From: Candidatus Dadabacteria bacterium
GTDB taxonomy: Bacteria > Desulfobacterota_D > UBA1144 > Nemesobacterales > UBA2774
Length of the DNA: 6,482 bases
Direction of reading: 5' to 3'
Assembly (NCBI GenBank): GCA_030632765.1
Contig: DAOVUC010000100.1
Coordinates: 1 to 6,482, forward strand
A program made the translations under genes and the position numbers. Below the pieces are notes generated by a model, which had not been told where the DNA came from, did no database searches, and worked only from the letters and a program-made list of their open reading frames with translations. Below are positions 1-5,209 of this stretch, in pieces. The number at the start of each line of letters is the position of its first letter. Within the stretch, counting starts at the first letter, position 1.

Positions 1-8
1 ATGTTCAT
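1..8 (-). CDS. Possible start of ABC-2 permease gene (partial, runs off left edge)
   Basis: On the minus strand the stop codon TGA of the ABC ATPase gene is embedded in ATGA, so an ATG at positions 8-6 overlaps the stop by four bases. This is a common layout for translationally coupled genes. ABC-2-type ATPases are usually followed directly by their membrane permease, so this ATG is a plausible permease start. Only two codons and part of a third are visible, so the product is inferred from context alone. The upstream stretch is A-rich and has no strong Shine-Dalgarno site, so coupling to the ATPase gene would be needed. Confidence 0.3.
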
Positions 9-931
9 TTTTTTTCGGTTACCAGACTGACAAATATTTCTTCCAATGTACTCTCTCTCGAATGCAGGTCTTTTAAATCTATTCCATGCTCGGCAAGGTG
101 TCGTATCAATACAGTAATCCCTGTTTGTTTGCTTCGTGTATCAAAAGTATAAATTAATTCGGTTCCGTCTGAATTTAACTCTAGTGAGTGTTCTGAAAGC
201 GCATCGGGAATGGATTGGAGGGGATTATGAAGTTCCAACCTGATCTGCTTTTTGCCCATTTTCCGCATCAATGTGGCTTTGTCCTCAACTAAAATAATCT
301 CACCATTGTTAATTATCCCGATCCGGTCGGCCATTTCCTCTGCCTCGTCAATATAATGAGTTGTCAGGATTATAGTCACACCATTTTTCCTCAAGTTCCT
401 GACCATCTCCCACATATCACGGCGCAACTCTACATCGACACCTGCCGTGGGCTCGTCAAGAAAGAGTATTTTGGGTTCATGCGAGAGCGCTTTGGCGATT
501 AATACACGACGCTTCATTCCACCTGAAAGAGTAATAATTTTTAAGTCTCTTTTGTCCCAAAGTGATAGATCGCGGAGTACCTTTTCTATATGCTCCGGGT
601 TTGGAGGCTTTCCAAATAGACCACGGCTGAAATTCATTGTAGCCCCAACGGTTTCGAATACGTCCGTGGTTAATTCCTGAGGTACGAGGCCAATTTTAGA
701 CCTGGCGGCTTTATAGTCCGTAATGATATTATGGCCGTCAGCCAGTACAGTTCCCTCACTTGGATTAACTATGCCGCAAACAATACTGATCAACGTTGTC
801 TTACCTGCTCCGTTCGGACCCAAAAGGGCAAATATCTCCCCTTCCCGAATCTCAAGGTTTATATTTTTGAGAGCTATTAGGCCAGAGTCATAAGTTTTGC
901 TCAGATTCTGTATTGAAATAATTGACTGCAC
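5..931 (-). CDS. ABC-2-type transporter ATP-binding protein (DrrA/YadG-like)
   Basis: This is the cytoplasmic ATPase of an ABC exporter; it hydrolyses ATP to drive a separate membrane permease. All nucleotide-binding motifs are present in the 308 residues: Walker A GPNGAGKT (38-45), Q-loop Q85, signature LSGGM (135-139), Walker B ending in D159-E160, D-loop AGVD (163-166) and H-loop H192. Residues from about 225 to the end form the extra C-terminal region seen in drug and polysaccharide ABC-2 ATPases, ending in the typical LEEIFVSL. The start is a GTG at 931-929, chosen because AAAGGAG (943-937) lies six bases upstream. The length is normal for the family, with no sign of damage. The substrate cannot be told from the ATPase; drugs, lipids and surface polymers are all possible. 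The permease is expected just off the left edge. The gene is divergent from the Cys-rich protein gene. Confidence 0.93.
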   Translation of the reverse strand: MQSIISIQNLSKTYDSGLIALKNINLEIREGEIFALLGPNGAGKTTLISIVCGIVNPSEGTVLADGHNIITDYKAARSKIGLVPQELTTDVFETVGATMNFSRGLFGKPPNPEHIEKVLRDLSLWDKRDLKIITLSGGMKRRVLIAKALSHEPKILFLDEPTAGVDVELRRDMWEMVRNLRKNGVTIILTTHYIDEAEEMADRIGIINNGEIILVEDKATLMRKMGKKQIRLELHNPLQSIPDALSEHSLELNSDGTELIYTFDTRSKQTGITVLIRHLAEHGIDLKDLHSRESTLEEIFVSLVTEKK

Positions 932-970
932 TTAGTCTCCTTTAATTCGAAAATTTTATAGTATATCTGA

Positions 971-991
971 TAATTAGTGTTTCACTTATTA
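971..991. promoter_or_regulatory. Imperfect 21-bp inverted repeat upstream of ABC ATPase gene
   Basis: TAATTAGTG (971-979) and CACTTATTA (983-991) are inverted copies that match at eight of nine positions around a TTT centre. On the minus strand a TATAAA (960-955) lies 17 bases downstream of a weak -35-like GAAACA (983-978) that falls inside the repeat. The repeat is therefore placed to act as an operator for the ABC gene. The arms are AT-rich, so chance formation is possible and the -35 match is poor. Confidence 0.3.
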
Positions 992-1086
992 GATTACAGT
1001 TTTTGGGAGATTGGTTCTGATTATATCGCTAATTTTGCAATATGTATGAACTTCAGAATTGTTCCCGGCAAGCTCATAAAATATCA

Positions 1087-1114
1087 TTGACTCCCAATAT
1101 TTAGTACTTATACT
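1087..1114 (+). promoter_or_regulatory. Sigma-70-type promoter for the Cys-rich protein gene
   Basis: TTGACT (1087-1092) and TATACT (1109-1114) are each one base from consensus and are separated by 16 bases. This is the best promoter match in the window. The expected transcription start is near 1120-1121, directly at the Shine-Dalgarno AGGAGG (1121-1126). The mRNA leader would then be only about 14 bases long. Confidence 0.65.
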
Positions 1115-1134
1115 CCTAATAGGAGGAAATTAAT

Positions 1135-1452
1135 ATGACAAACTTAATGAAAGCACTAATATTAAACGCGGTTTTAATCGTAATATTGGCAGGTGGATTT
1201 ATATATGTGAATAATGTACAAGCCGAATCTACTCAGCCTCAGGAAGTTGCCTTTTTGGATATAGATTTTACACTTTTTGCTGATGCCGGATTGCTTGATG
1301 CGGGAATTGTAGTAGCCCAAAATAGCTGTGGTAGTGAAACATGTACCGCGAGACAGTGCTGCTGCCTTAATATTGATAATGGTAACCAGTGCTGTAGACC
1401 AAAAAAGGGCGACAACTGCGTCGAATCCTGTAAAAAAAGCAAACCTTGTTAG
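1135..1452 (+). CDS. Small exported cysteine-rich protein, ten cysteines at C-terminus
   Basis: I do not recognise a family for this 105-residue protein. Three zones are visible. Residues 1-30 are a Sec-type signal peptide or single membrane anchor: K6, then a hydrophobic core from about 8 to 25, with possible cleavage after VQA at 30. Residues 31-60 are acidic (E31, E37, D42, D44, D50, D55) with no lysine, arginine or cysteine. Residues 61-105 are basic and hold ten cysteines at 65, 70, 75, 76, 77, 86, 87, 95, 99 and 105, including CCC and CC runs. An even number of cysteines in an exported protein suggests up to five disulfides, although metal binding is an alternative. The start is secure: AGGAGG (1121-1126) lies eight bases before the ATG. 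The gene stands alone behind its own strong promoter. I see no peptide-modifying enzyme or dedicated protease nearby, and a link to the divergent ABC exporter is unproven. Confidence 0.8.
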   Translation: MTNLMKALILNAVLIVILAGGFIYVNNVQAESTQPQEVAFLDIDFTLFADAGLLDAGIVVAQNSCGSETCTARQCCCLNIDNGNQCCRPKKGDNCVESCKKSKPC

Positions 1453-1475
1453 TGGATTATACAACTACTAGTGAT

Positions 1476-1520
1476 ACTGGGTTAAATCTCCGTTAATTCC
1501 ATCTGAAAACTGGGTGAATT
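1476..1520 (+). repeat. Imperfect 12-bp direct repeat in intergenic region
   Basis: ACTGGGTTAAAT (1476-1487) and ACTGGGTGAATT (1509-1520) match at ten of twelve positions. Their starts are 33 bases apart, about three helical turns, which would place both copies on the same DNA face. They sit between the Cys-rich gene and the 94-residue ORF. A paired binding site for a regulator is possible, and chance cannot be excluded. Confidence 0.25.
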
Positions 1521-1544
1521 TTCTAATATATTGAAGATTACCTC

Positions 1545-1572
1545 TTGAAATGGGGAAATTTGTGCTTATCCT
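1545..1572 (+). promoter_or_regulatory. Candidate promoter for the 94-residue ORF
   Basis: TTGAAA (1545-1550) is followed after 16 bases by TATCCT (1567-1572). The -35 is one base from consensus and the -10 is two bases away. The expected start near 1579 gives a leader of about 50 bases before the ATG at 1628. Confidence 0.33.
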
Positions 1573-1627
1573 ATGGGTGAAGTAAAGAAATGGGTTTTGA
1601 ACAAAAACGGGGAGAAGTTCAAATATC

Positions 1628-1912
1628 ATGCTTAACACAGAAAATTTAGGAAATTATGGAGCTAAAAACTCACGCCATATATACATTGGCGAGCTTAAGA
1701 GAACCACTCTAAATAAACCGATTGAAGATCTCGATGCTACTGAGAAGCACGACTACACATGCCTGCAAGAGCAAATGTATTGGGGCAAGGAAAATGGCTT
1801 TAACCTCGTTCTCACGCGTGATACTGGAAAAGTAGACTGCTGGATGATCAGAGATACTGATATGGATCAGCTAAACCCGATTTTCAAACAGACAATTCTA
1901 GAAGTACTTTAA
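1628..1912 (+). CDS. Unrecognised 94-residue cytoplasmic protein
   Basis: I do not recognise this protein. It has no signal peptide, membrane segment or obvious motif. The composition is that of a soluble protein, mixed in charge with several aromatic residues. The stretch from about 52 to 76 (WGKENGF, then NLVLTRDTGKVD, then CWMIRDT) reads like two beta strands joined by a turn, and there are only two cysteines (45 and 71). The ATG at 1628 is the only usable start, because an in-frame TGA lies at 1598-1600 with no start codon between. The nearest Shine-Dalgarno-like stretch, GGGGAG (1609-1614), is 13 bases away, which is long and suggests modest translation. It may be a lineage-specific gene. 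It lies between an orphan secreted protein gene and a regulator gene, and the context gives no role. Confidence 0.6.
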   Translation: MLNTENLGNYGAKNSRHIYIGELKRTTLNKPIEDLDATEKHDYTCLQEQMYWGKENGFNLVLTRDTGKVDCWMIRDTDMDQLNPIFKQTILEVL

Positions 1913-1924
1913 GTACCACTTAAA
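1908..1924 (+). repeat. Perfect 7-bp stem-loop over the end of the 94-residue ORF
   Basis: TTTAAGT (1908-1914) and ACTTAAA (1918-1924) are perfect inverted copies around the loop ACC, and the stem spans the TAA stop. No T-run follows and the stem is AT-rich, so it is not a convincing intrinsic terminator. It might help define the 3' end of the mRNA. Confidence 0.3.
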
Positions 1925-1941
1925 ATTAAGATAAAAAGTTC

Positions 1942-1992
1942 ATCAAAGTAATACGGATTCAATATTATTAGTTTATTCGTTAGATCAAAGTA
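1942..1992 (+). repeat. 9-bp direct repeat ATCAAAGTA upstream of dksA-like gene
   Basis: ATCAAAGTA occurs at 1942-1950 and again at 1984-1992, each followed within a few bases by TACGG. The copies are 42 bases apart, about four helical turns, and lie roughly 70-120 bases upstream of the candidate promoter of the DksA/TraR gene. An activator site is possible, but the match is short. Nothing else was found in this 204-base gap apart from the promoter. Confidence 0.22.
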
Positions 1993-2060
1993 TTGAGTAC
2001 GGCCTTATTTCAATTTTAGTATTATTTCGTAGAAGTCCGTTTAGTTCTCTATCCAAAGGC

Positions 2061-2088
2061 TTGAAATGTGTTAATGTAGTATTATATG
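2061..2088 (+). promoter_or_regulatory. Candidate promoter for DksA/TraR-family gene
   Basis: TTGAAA (2061-2066) is followed after 16 bases by TATATG (2083-2088), which gives a leader of about 20 bases. A second -10-like TATAAA at 2096-2101 lacks a good -35. Confidence 0.4.
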
Positions 2089-2116
2089 ACTTTTCTATAA
2101 AGTCAGGGAGCTCGTT

Positions 2117-2443
2117 ATGAGTGAATATAAAGAAATTATTCAAAAGCTAAACTTGAAAAAACAAGAGCTTGAAGAGCGACTCGGTAGGGTTGAAGATTCA
2201 CTCAGAAAGACTCACGCAAAGGATTGGAGCGAACAGGCCCAGGAGCGTGAAAACGAGGAAGTTGTTGAGAGATTAGAAGAGAGTACTCGTATAGAATTAA
2301 CTCAGATACACGAAGCGCTTTCCCGCGTCGAAAAGAACGAGTACGGAGCTTGTGAAATATGCGACGGTCCCATCAAAATAGAACGCCTGGAAGCCTTACC
2401 TTATACCAACCGTTGTTTTAACTGCGCCAGTGAACTGGAATAG
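2117..2443 (+). CDS. DksA/TraR-family C4 zinc-finger transcription regulator
   Basis: This family binds RNA polymerase through the secondary channel and alters promoter open-complex stability, often together with ppGpp. The 108-residue protein has a long charged coiled coil (about 5-75) and then a C4 zinc finger with cysteines 79, 82, 100 and 103 (CEIC and CFNC). The bend of the coiled coil carries D36, E39 and A41 in DWSEQA. This aligns with the functional DxxDxA tip of E. coli DksA, with glutamate replacing the second aspartate. At 108 residues it is shorter than DksA (151) and longer than TraR (73). A good Shine-Dalgarno, AGGGAG (2105-2110), lies six bases before the ATG. The gene seems to be transcribed alone. 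A small stem, CCAG-TGAA-CTGG, at 2427-2438 is followed by five Ts at 2445-2449, which is at most a weak terminator. Not called dksA because several paralogue types share this fold. Confidence 0.88.
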   Translation: MSEYKEIIQKLNLKKQELEERLGRVEDSLRKTHAKDWSEQAQERENEEVVERLEESTRIELTQIHEALSRVEKNEYGACEICDGPIKIERLEALPYTNRCFNCASELE

Positions 2444-2639
2444 CTTTTTCCTTCAGTTGTAAATGTCCTAGTATTTGCTGCAATATGTAGTTCTGATATG
2501 AAGTTCTTTTAATAACCCCTTAGAATATAAGTACTCTTATTTGTCTTAAGTGTTTTAGATCATACATGTTAGGTGTGGAATTCTAAAGCAGTATTGATTA
2601 TATTAGGGGAGCAGTAAATATTTCGAGAGGTAACGGATA

Positions 2640-3500
2640 TTGGCGGTTACAGATGCTCAGATAGAATATCTTGAAGACATGGCAACTCACATACGTGAGG
2701 ACATTATTATCATGCTTGAGAAAGCCGGCTCCGGTCACTCTGCAGGCTCCCTTGGTACTGCGGATATTTTCTCAACCCTATATTTTCATATAATGAAGCA
2801 TGACCCTAAAAACCCAGATTGGGAAGAAAGGGATAGATTTGTGTTGAGTAACGCGCATATCTGCCCTGTTCTTTATGCCACTCTGGCTGAAGCGGGATAT
2901 TATCCCAAAAAAGAAATTACAACTTTGAGAAAACTTGGATCAAGGCTCCAGGGCCATCCGCACAAAGGAGCACTGCCTGGATTAGAGGCGTCAGGCGGCC
3001 CACTCGCACAAGGTTTATCAATTGCTGTGGGAATGGCAGTGGCTGCAAAGATTGACGAAAAGCGCTCAAGAGTATTCTGTATGGTTGGCGACGGAGAGAT
3101 GAACGAAGGTCAAATATGGGAAGCCTTGATGTTCGCAGGCAAAAACCGTCTTCACAACTTCACTCTTGTCGTAGATAGAAATAATATTCAAATTGACGGA
3201 TTTACAGAGGATGTAATGCCGCTTGAGTCGTTAAAGGACAAGCTCACGTCTTTTGGATTTCATGTTATTGAAGTGGATGGTCATAATATCAGGAGATTAA
3301 TTGAAGCATTTGAAGAGACAATATTTGAGAAACCCAAAGTTCTTTTAGCACGCACAATTCCAGGCAAAGGTGTGGACTTTATGGAATTTAAACCCGAGTG
3401 GCATGGTAAGCCGCCAAATAAAGAAGAAGCTGATAAAGCAATATCAGAGCTTGAGGAATTAAGATCCTTAGGCGGTAAAATAACTTGTGAACATGAGTAA
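2640..3500 (+). CDS. Transketolase, N-terminal (thiamine diphosphate-binding) subunit
   Basis: This is one half of a split transketolase, which moves two-carbon ketol units between sugar phosphates in the non-oxidative pentose phosphate pathway, in the cytoplasm. The 286 residues hold the pyrophosphate-binding half. Visible are H33 in GHS, H73 in SNAH followed by ICPVLYA, H106 in GHPH, the GGPLAQG loop (119-125), and the metal/diphosphate motif GDGEMNEG (150-157) with N181 downstream. H255 in WHGKP matches the late active-site histidine of full-length enzymes. The start is a TTG. It is supported by AGAGG (2626-2630) nine bases upstream and by an in-frame TAA at 2631-2633; the next in-frame ATG (2679) would cut 13 residues and has no comparable site. 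The gene overlaps the C-terminal subunit gene, so the two should be made together. The 196-base gap before it shows only a weak promoter-like pair, TGTGGA (2574-2579) and TTATAT (2598-2603). Confidence 0.92.
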   Translation: MAVTDAQIEYLEDMATHIREDIIIMLEKAGSGHSAGSLGTADIFSTLYFHIMKHDPKNPDWEERDRFVLSNAHICPVLYATLAEAGYYPKKEITTLRKLGSRLQGHPHKGALPGLEASGGPLAQGLSIAVGMAVAAKIDEKRSRVFCMVGDGEMNEGQIWEALMFAGKNRLHNFTLVVDRNNIQIDGFTEDVMPLESLKDKLTSFGFHVIEVDGHNIRRLIEAFEETIFEKPKVLLARTIPGKGVDFMEFKPEWHGKPPNKEEADKAISELEELRSLGGKITCEHE

Positions 3501-4482
3501 AAGTCTAAATAAAAAATTTCATTTAGCTGGGAATATTTTTGACAGTCCGGATCAGGTGCCTGCTAGAAACGGTTATGGAGAAGGTGTTGTTGAAGCAGGG
3601 CAGGCTGATGAAAACGTTGTCGTATTGTGCTGTGATCTCACGGAATCTACACGCAACGCGAAATTTAAAGAGACATTTCCACAGAGGTTTGTAGAGATAG
3701 GTATTGCTGAGCAAAATATGGCAGGCATTGCTGCCGGTATGGCATTTTCGGGCAAGATCCCGTATATCTCTTCCTACGCGACGTTTAATCCTGGAAGGAA
3801 CTGGGATCAGATTCGAGTCAGCATCTGTTACAGCATGGCAAATGTTAAAATCATGGGCGCTCATGCGGGGATCTCAGTCGGTCCTGACGGCGCCACTCAT
3901 CAAGCTATGGAAGATATAGCCATAACCAGGTGTCTTCCCAATTTAACTGTTATTGTCCCATCTGATTATTGGGAGACTAAAAAGGCAGCACTTGCTATTG
4001 CCGGTATTGAAAGTCCCGTTTACATGCGCTTTGGTAGGGAAAAAATTCCTGTAATTACAACAGAGAAGACTCCGTTTCAAATTGGTAGAGCGGATACTTA
4101 CCGCGATGGGCAGGATGTAACTGTTATAGCGTGTGGGTCTTTGGTTTATGAAGCGCTAGTTGCAGCAGAAAGACTTAGTGGTGACGGCATAGATGTAAGG
4201 GTCATTAATTGCCATACGGTCAAGCCTATTGATGAGAAAGCAATTATTAATGCTGCTATAGAGACGGGGGCAATTGTTACTGCTGAAGAGCATCAGGTTC
4301 ATGGTGGATTAGGCAATGCGGTAGCAGAGGTCGTTGCGAAAAATTCTCCCGTACCGATGGAGTATGTAGCAATGATGGACAGGTTCGGCGAGTCCGGCGA
4401 GCCCAATGAGCTTATGCACAAGTTCGGTCTTGATTCAAAAGGTATTATCGCTGCTATAAACAAAGTTATAGAACGCAAATAA
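3487..4482 (+). CDS. Transketolase, C-terminal (pyrimidine-binding) subunit
   Basis: This is the partner half of the split transketolase. The 331 residues contain the pyrimidine-binding domain, with the catalytic glutamate E75 in GIAEQNMAG, the cofactor-pocket segment YISSYATF (94-100 region), and the sugar-phosphate motif GPDGATH (132-138) with D134 and H138. R181 follows in YMRFGRE. The transketolase C-terminal domain comes next, including EEHQVHGGLG (267-276). Both chains are needed because the active site lies at their interface. Two starts are possible: GTG at 3487, or ATG at 3493, two codons later. They overlap the preceding gene by 14 or 8 bases. AGGCGG (3470-3475) is 11 bases from the GTG and 17 from the ATG, which slightly favours the GTG. 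Translational coupling is likely. The related dehydrogenase E1 beta family shares the fold, but the full set of motifs fits transketolase. Confidence 0.92.
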   Translation: MNMSKSLNKKFHLAGNIFDSPDQVPARNGYGEGVVEAGQADENVVVLCCDLTESTRNAKFKETFPQRFVEIGIAEQNMAGIAAGMAFSGKIPYISSYATFNPGRNWDQIRVSICYSMANVKIMGAHAGISVGPDGATHQAMEDIAITRCLPNLTVIVPSDYWETKKAALAIAGIESPVYMRFGREKIPVITTEKTPFQIGRADTYRDGQDVTVIACGSLVYEALVAAERLSGDGIDVRVINCHTVKPIDEKAIINAAIETGAIVTAEEHQVHGGLGNAVAEVVAKNSPVPMEYVAMMDRFGESGEPNELMHKFGLDSKGIIAAINKVIERK

Positions 4483-4530
4483 AACTTTCCTTCCGATATA
4501 TTATATATTCCTAAAATTTAAAGACTATAA

Positions 4531-5070
4531 TCAAGGCGTGATTTCATACCATATATTTTTTATGTAACCAGCTTTGACCGTCTCGGCAACCTGTTTTAGG
4601 ATCTCAGCGGTCGAGCGGTCACATTTCCACTCATAAACCGTTGTACGCCCGCTTGCAAACATGGGAATAAATTCCGCCCCAGGGTTCTCACCACAGTAAT
4701 TAAGCATACCGTCATTTGGCTCTTTGCTAACATCTGCTTTATCTTGGCAGGGTAGATTATTTCCAACATTGCAAGCATAGACATTCTCGTCCATACAGCG
4801 CCAGTATGTTCCATCAATGAATATATCATCCGGCATAGATTCGGAAACGCCCATATCTTTTCTTAATTTCACAGTTATGGCGTCGGGCATTTTAGGTCCC
4901 GTATAATCTGGTCCCGGTGTGTCGATATTTTCCACTGCTTTACAATATTCAAAAGGGCTATCGTAAGTCGACTGGTTATTGTTTGAATTTGTCTCCTCTT
5001 TTTGATTACAGGACGCAAGAAGCAATCCAAATATCAAAATAGGTACTAGCCAAAGAGTATTAGAGTTCAT
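4531..5070 (-). CDS. Lipoprotein with six cysteines in the mature part, unknown function
   Basis: This is a 179-residue lipoprotein. Residues 6-18 are hydrophobic and end in the lipobox LASC, with lipidation at C21. N22 follows, so outer-membrane retention is likely in a Gram-negative cell. After a Ser/Asn/Gln-rich linker, the domain carries cysteines at 43, 92, 100, 108, 126 and 150 in contexts such as FEYC, YWRC, VYAC, LPC, NYC and YEWKC; three disulfides are plausible in the periplasm. I do not recognise a named family. An ATG 36 bases upstream (5106) was rejected because it overlaps the -10 box, whereas the chosen ATG has AAGGAGGG (5085-5078) seven bases before it. The signal peptide's first seven residues (MNSNTLW) lack lysine or arginine, which is unusual. 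The gene converges on the transketolase pair with only 48 bases between and no clear terminator. Confidence 0.82.
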   Translation of the reverse strand: MNSNTLWLVPILIFGLLLASCNQKEETNSNNNQSTYDSPFEYCKAVENIDTPGPDYTGPKMPDAITVKLRKDMGVSESMPDDIFIDGTYWRCMDENVYACNVGNNLPCQDKADVSKEPNDGMLNYCGENPGAEFIPMFASGRTTVYEWKCDRSTAEILKQVAETVKAGYIKNIWYEITP

Positions 5071-5104
5071 ATTTGATCCCTCCTTAAAGATCATTGGTAA
5101 ATAC

Positions 5105-5134
5105 ATTATAATAGAATGTCAGATTTTTTCCCAA
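5105..5134 (-). promoter_or_regulatory. Candidate promoter for the lipoprotein gene
   Basis: On the minus strand a perfect TATAAT (5110-5105) lies 18 bases after TTGGGA (5134-5129). The expected start is near 5098, giving a leader of about 28 bases before the ATG at 5070. The -35 is weak. It sits back to back with the divergent promoter at 5150-5177. Confidence 0.5.
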
Positions 5135-5149
5135 CATAGGGAGTGAATT

Positions 5150-5177
5150 TTGCTCAACTCAATAGTTAATGTATGAT
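5150..5177 (+). promoter_or_regulatory. Candidate promoter for the DUF2156 gene
   Basis: TTGCTC (5150-5155) is followed after 16 bases by TATGAT (5172-5177), one base from the -10 consensus. The predicted leader is about 25 bases. Its -35 is only 15 bases from that of the divergent lipoprotein promoter, so one regulator bound between them could affect both. Confidence 0.45.
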
Positions 5178-5209
5178 TTTGATCCAATAAGTTATTGGTT
5201 GGTTAAATT

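Noticed and set aside
1049..1065. GAAC...GTTC pair resembling a LexA box.
   Set aside because: The spacer between the half-sites is nine bases, too long for the known GAAC-N4-GTTC type.
1113..1125. CTCCT-AAT-AGGAG hairpin that could hide the Shine-Dalgarno (RNA thermometer-like).
   Set aside because: The promoter at 1087-1114 predicts a start at about 1120-1121, so the CTCCT arm would not be in the mRNA. It would matter only for a longer transcript.
1174..1464. Minus-strand open frame opposite the Cys-rich gene.
   Set aside because: It is a shadow of the plus-strand gene, which has a strong promoter, Shine-Dalgarno and signal peptide.
2427..2449. CCAG-TGAA-CTGG stem followed by TTTTT after the DksA/TraR gene as a terminator.
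   Set aside because: The stem has only four or five pairs and lies six bases from the T-run, too weak to call; it is noted in the gene entry.
3523..3864. Minus-strand open frames inside the transketolase C-terminal gene.
   Set aside because: The plus strand encodes a complete, motif-rich transketolase subunit, and the antisense frames show no recognisable protein features.
4496..4508. ATATAT-T-ATATAT palindrome between the convergent transketolase and lipoprotein genes as a bidirectional terminator.
   Set aside because: The stem is purely A/T with a one-base centre and no adjoining T-run on either strand, so it is not a credible intrinsic terminator.
5071..5106. Longer lipoprotein start at the ATG at 5106.
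   Set aside because: It overlaps the perfect TATAAT -10 box, and the extra codons include the Shine-Dalgarno of the downstream ATG at 5070.
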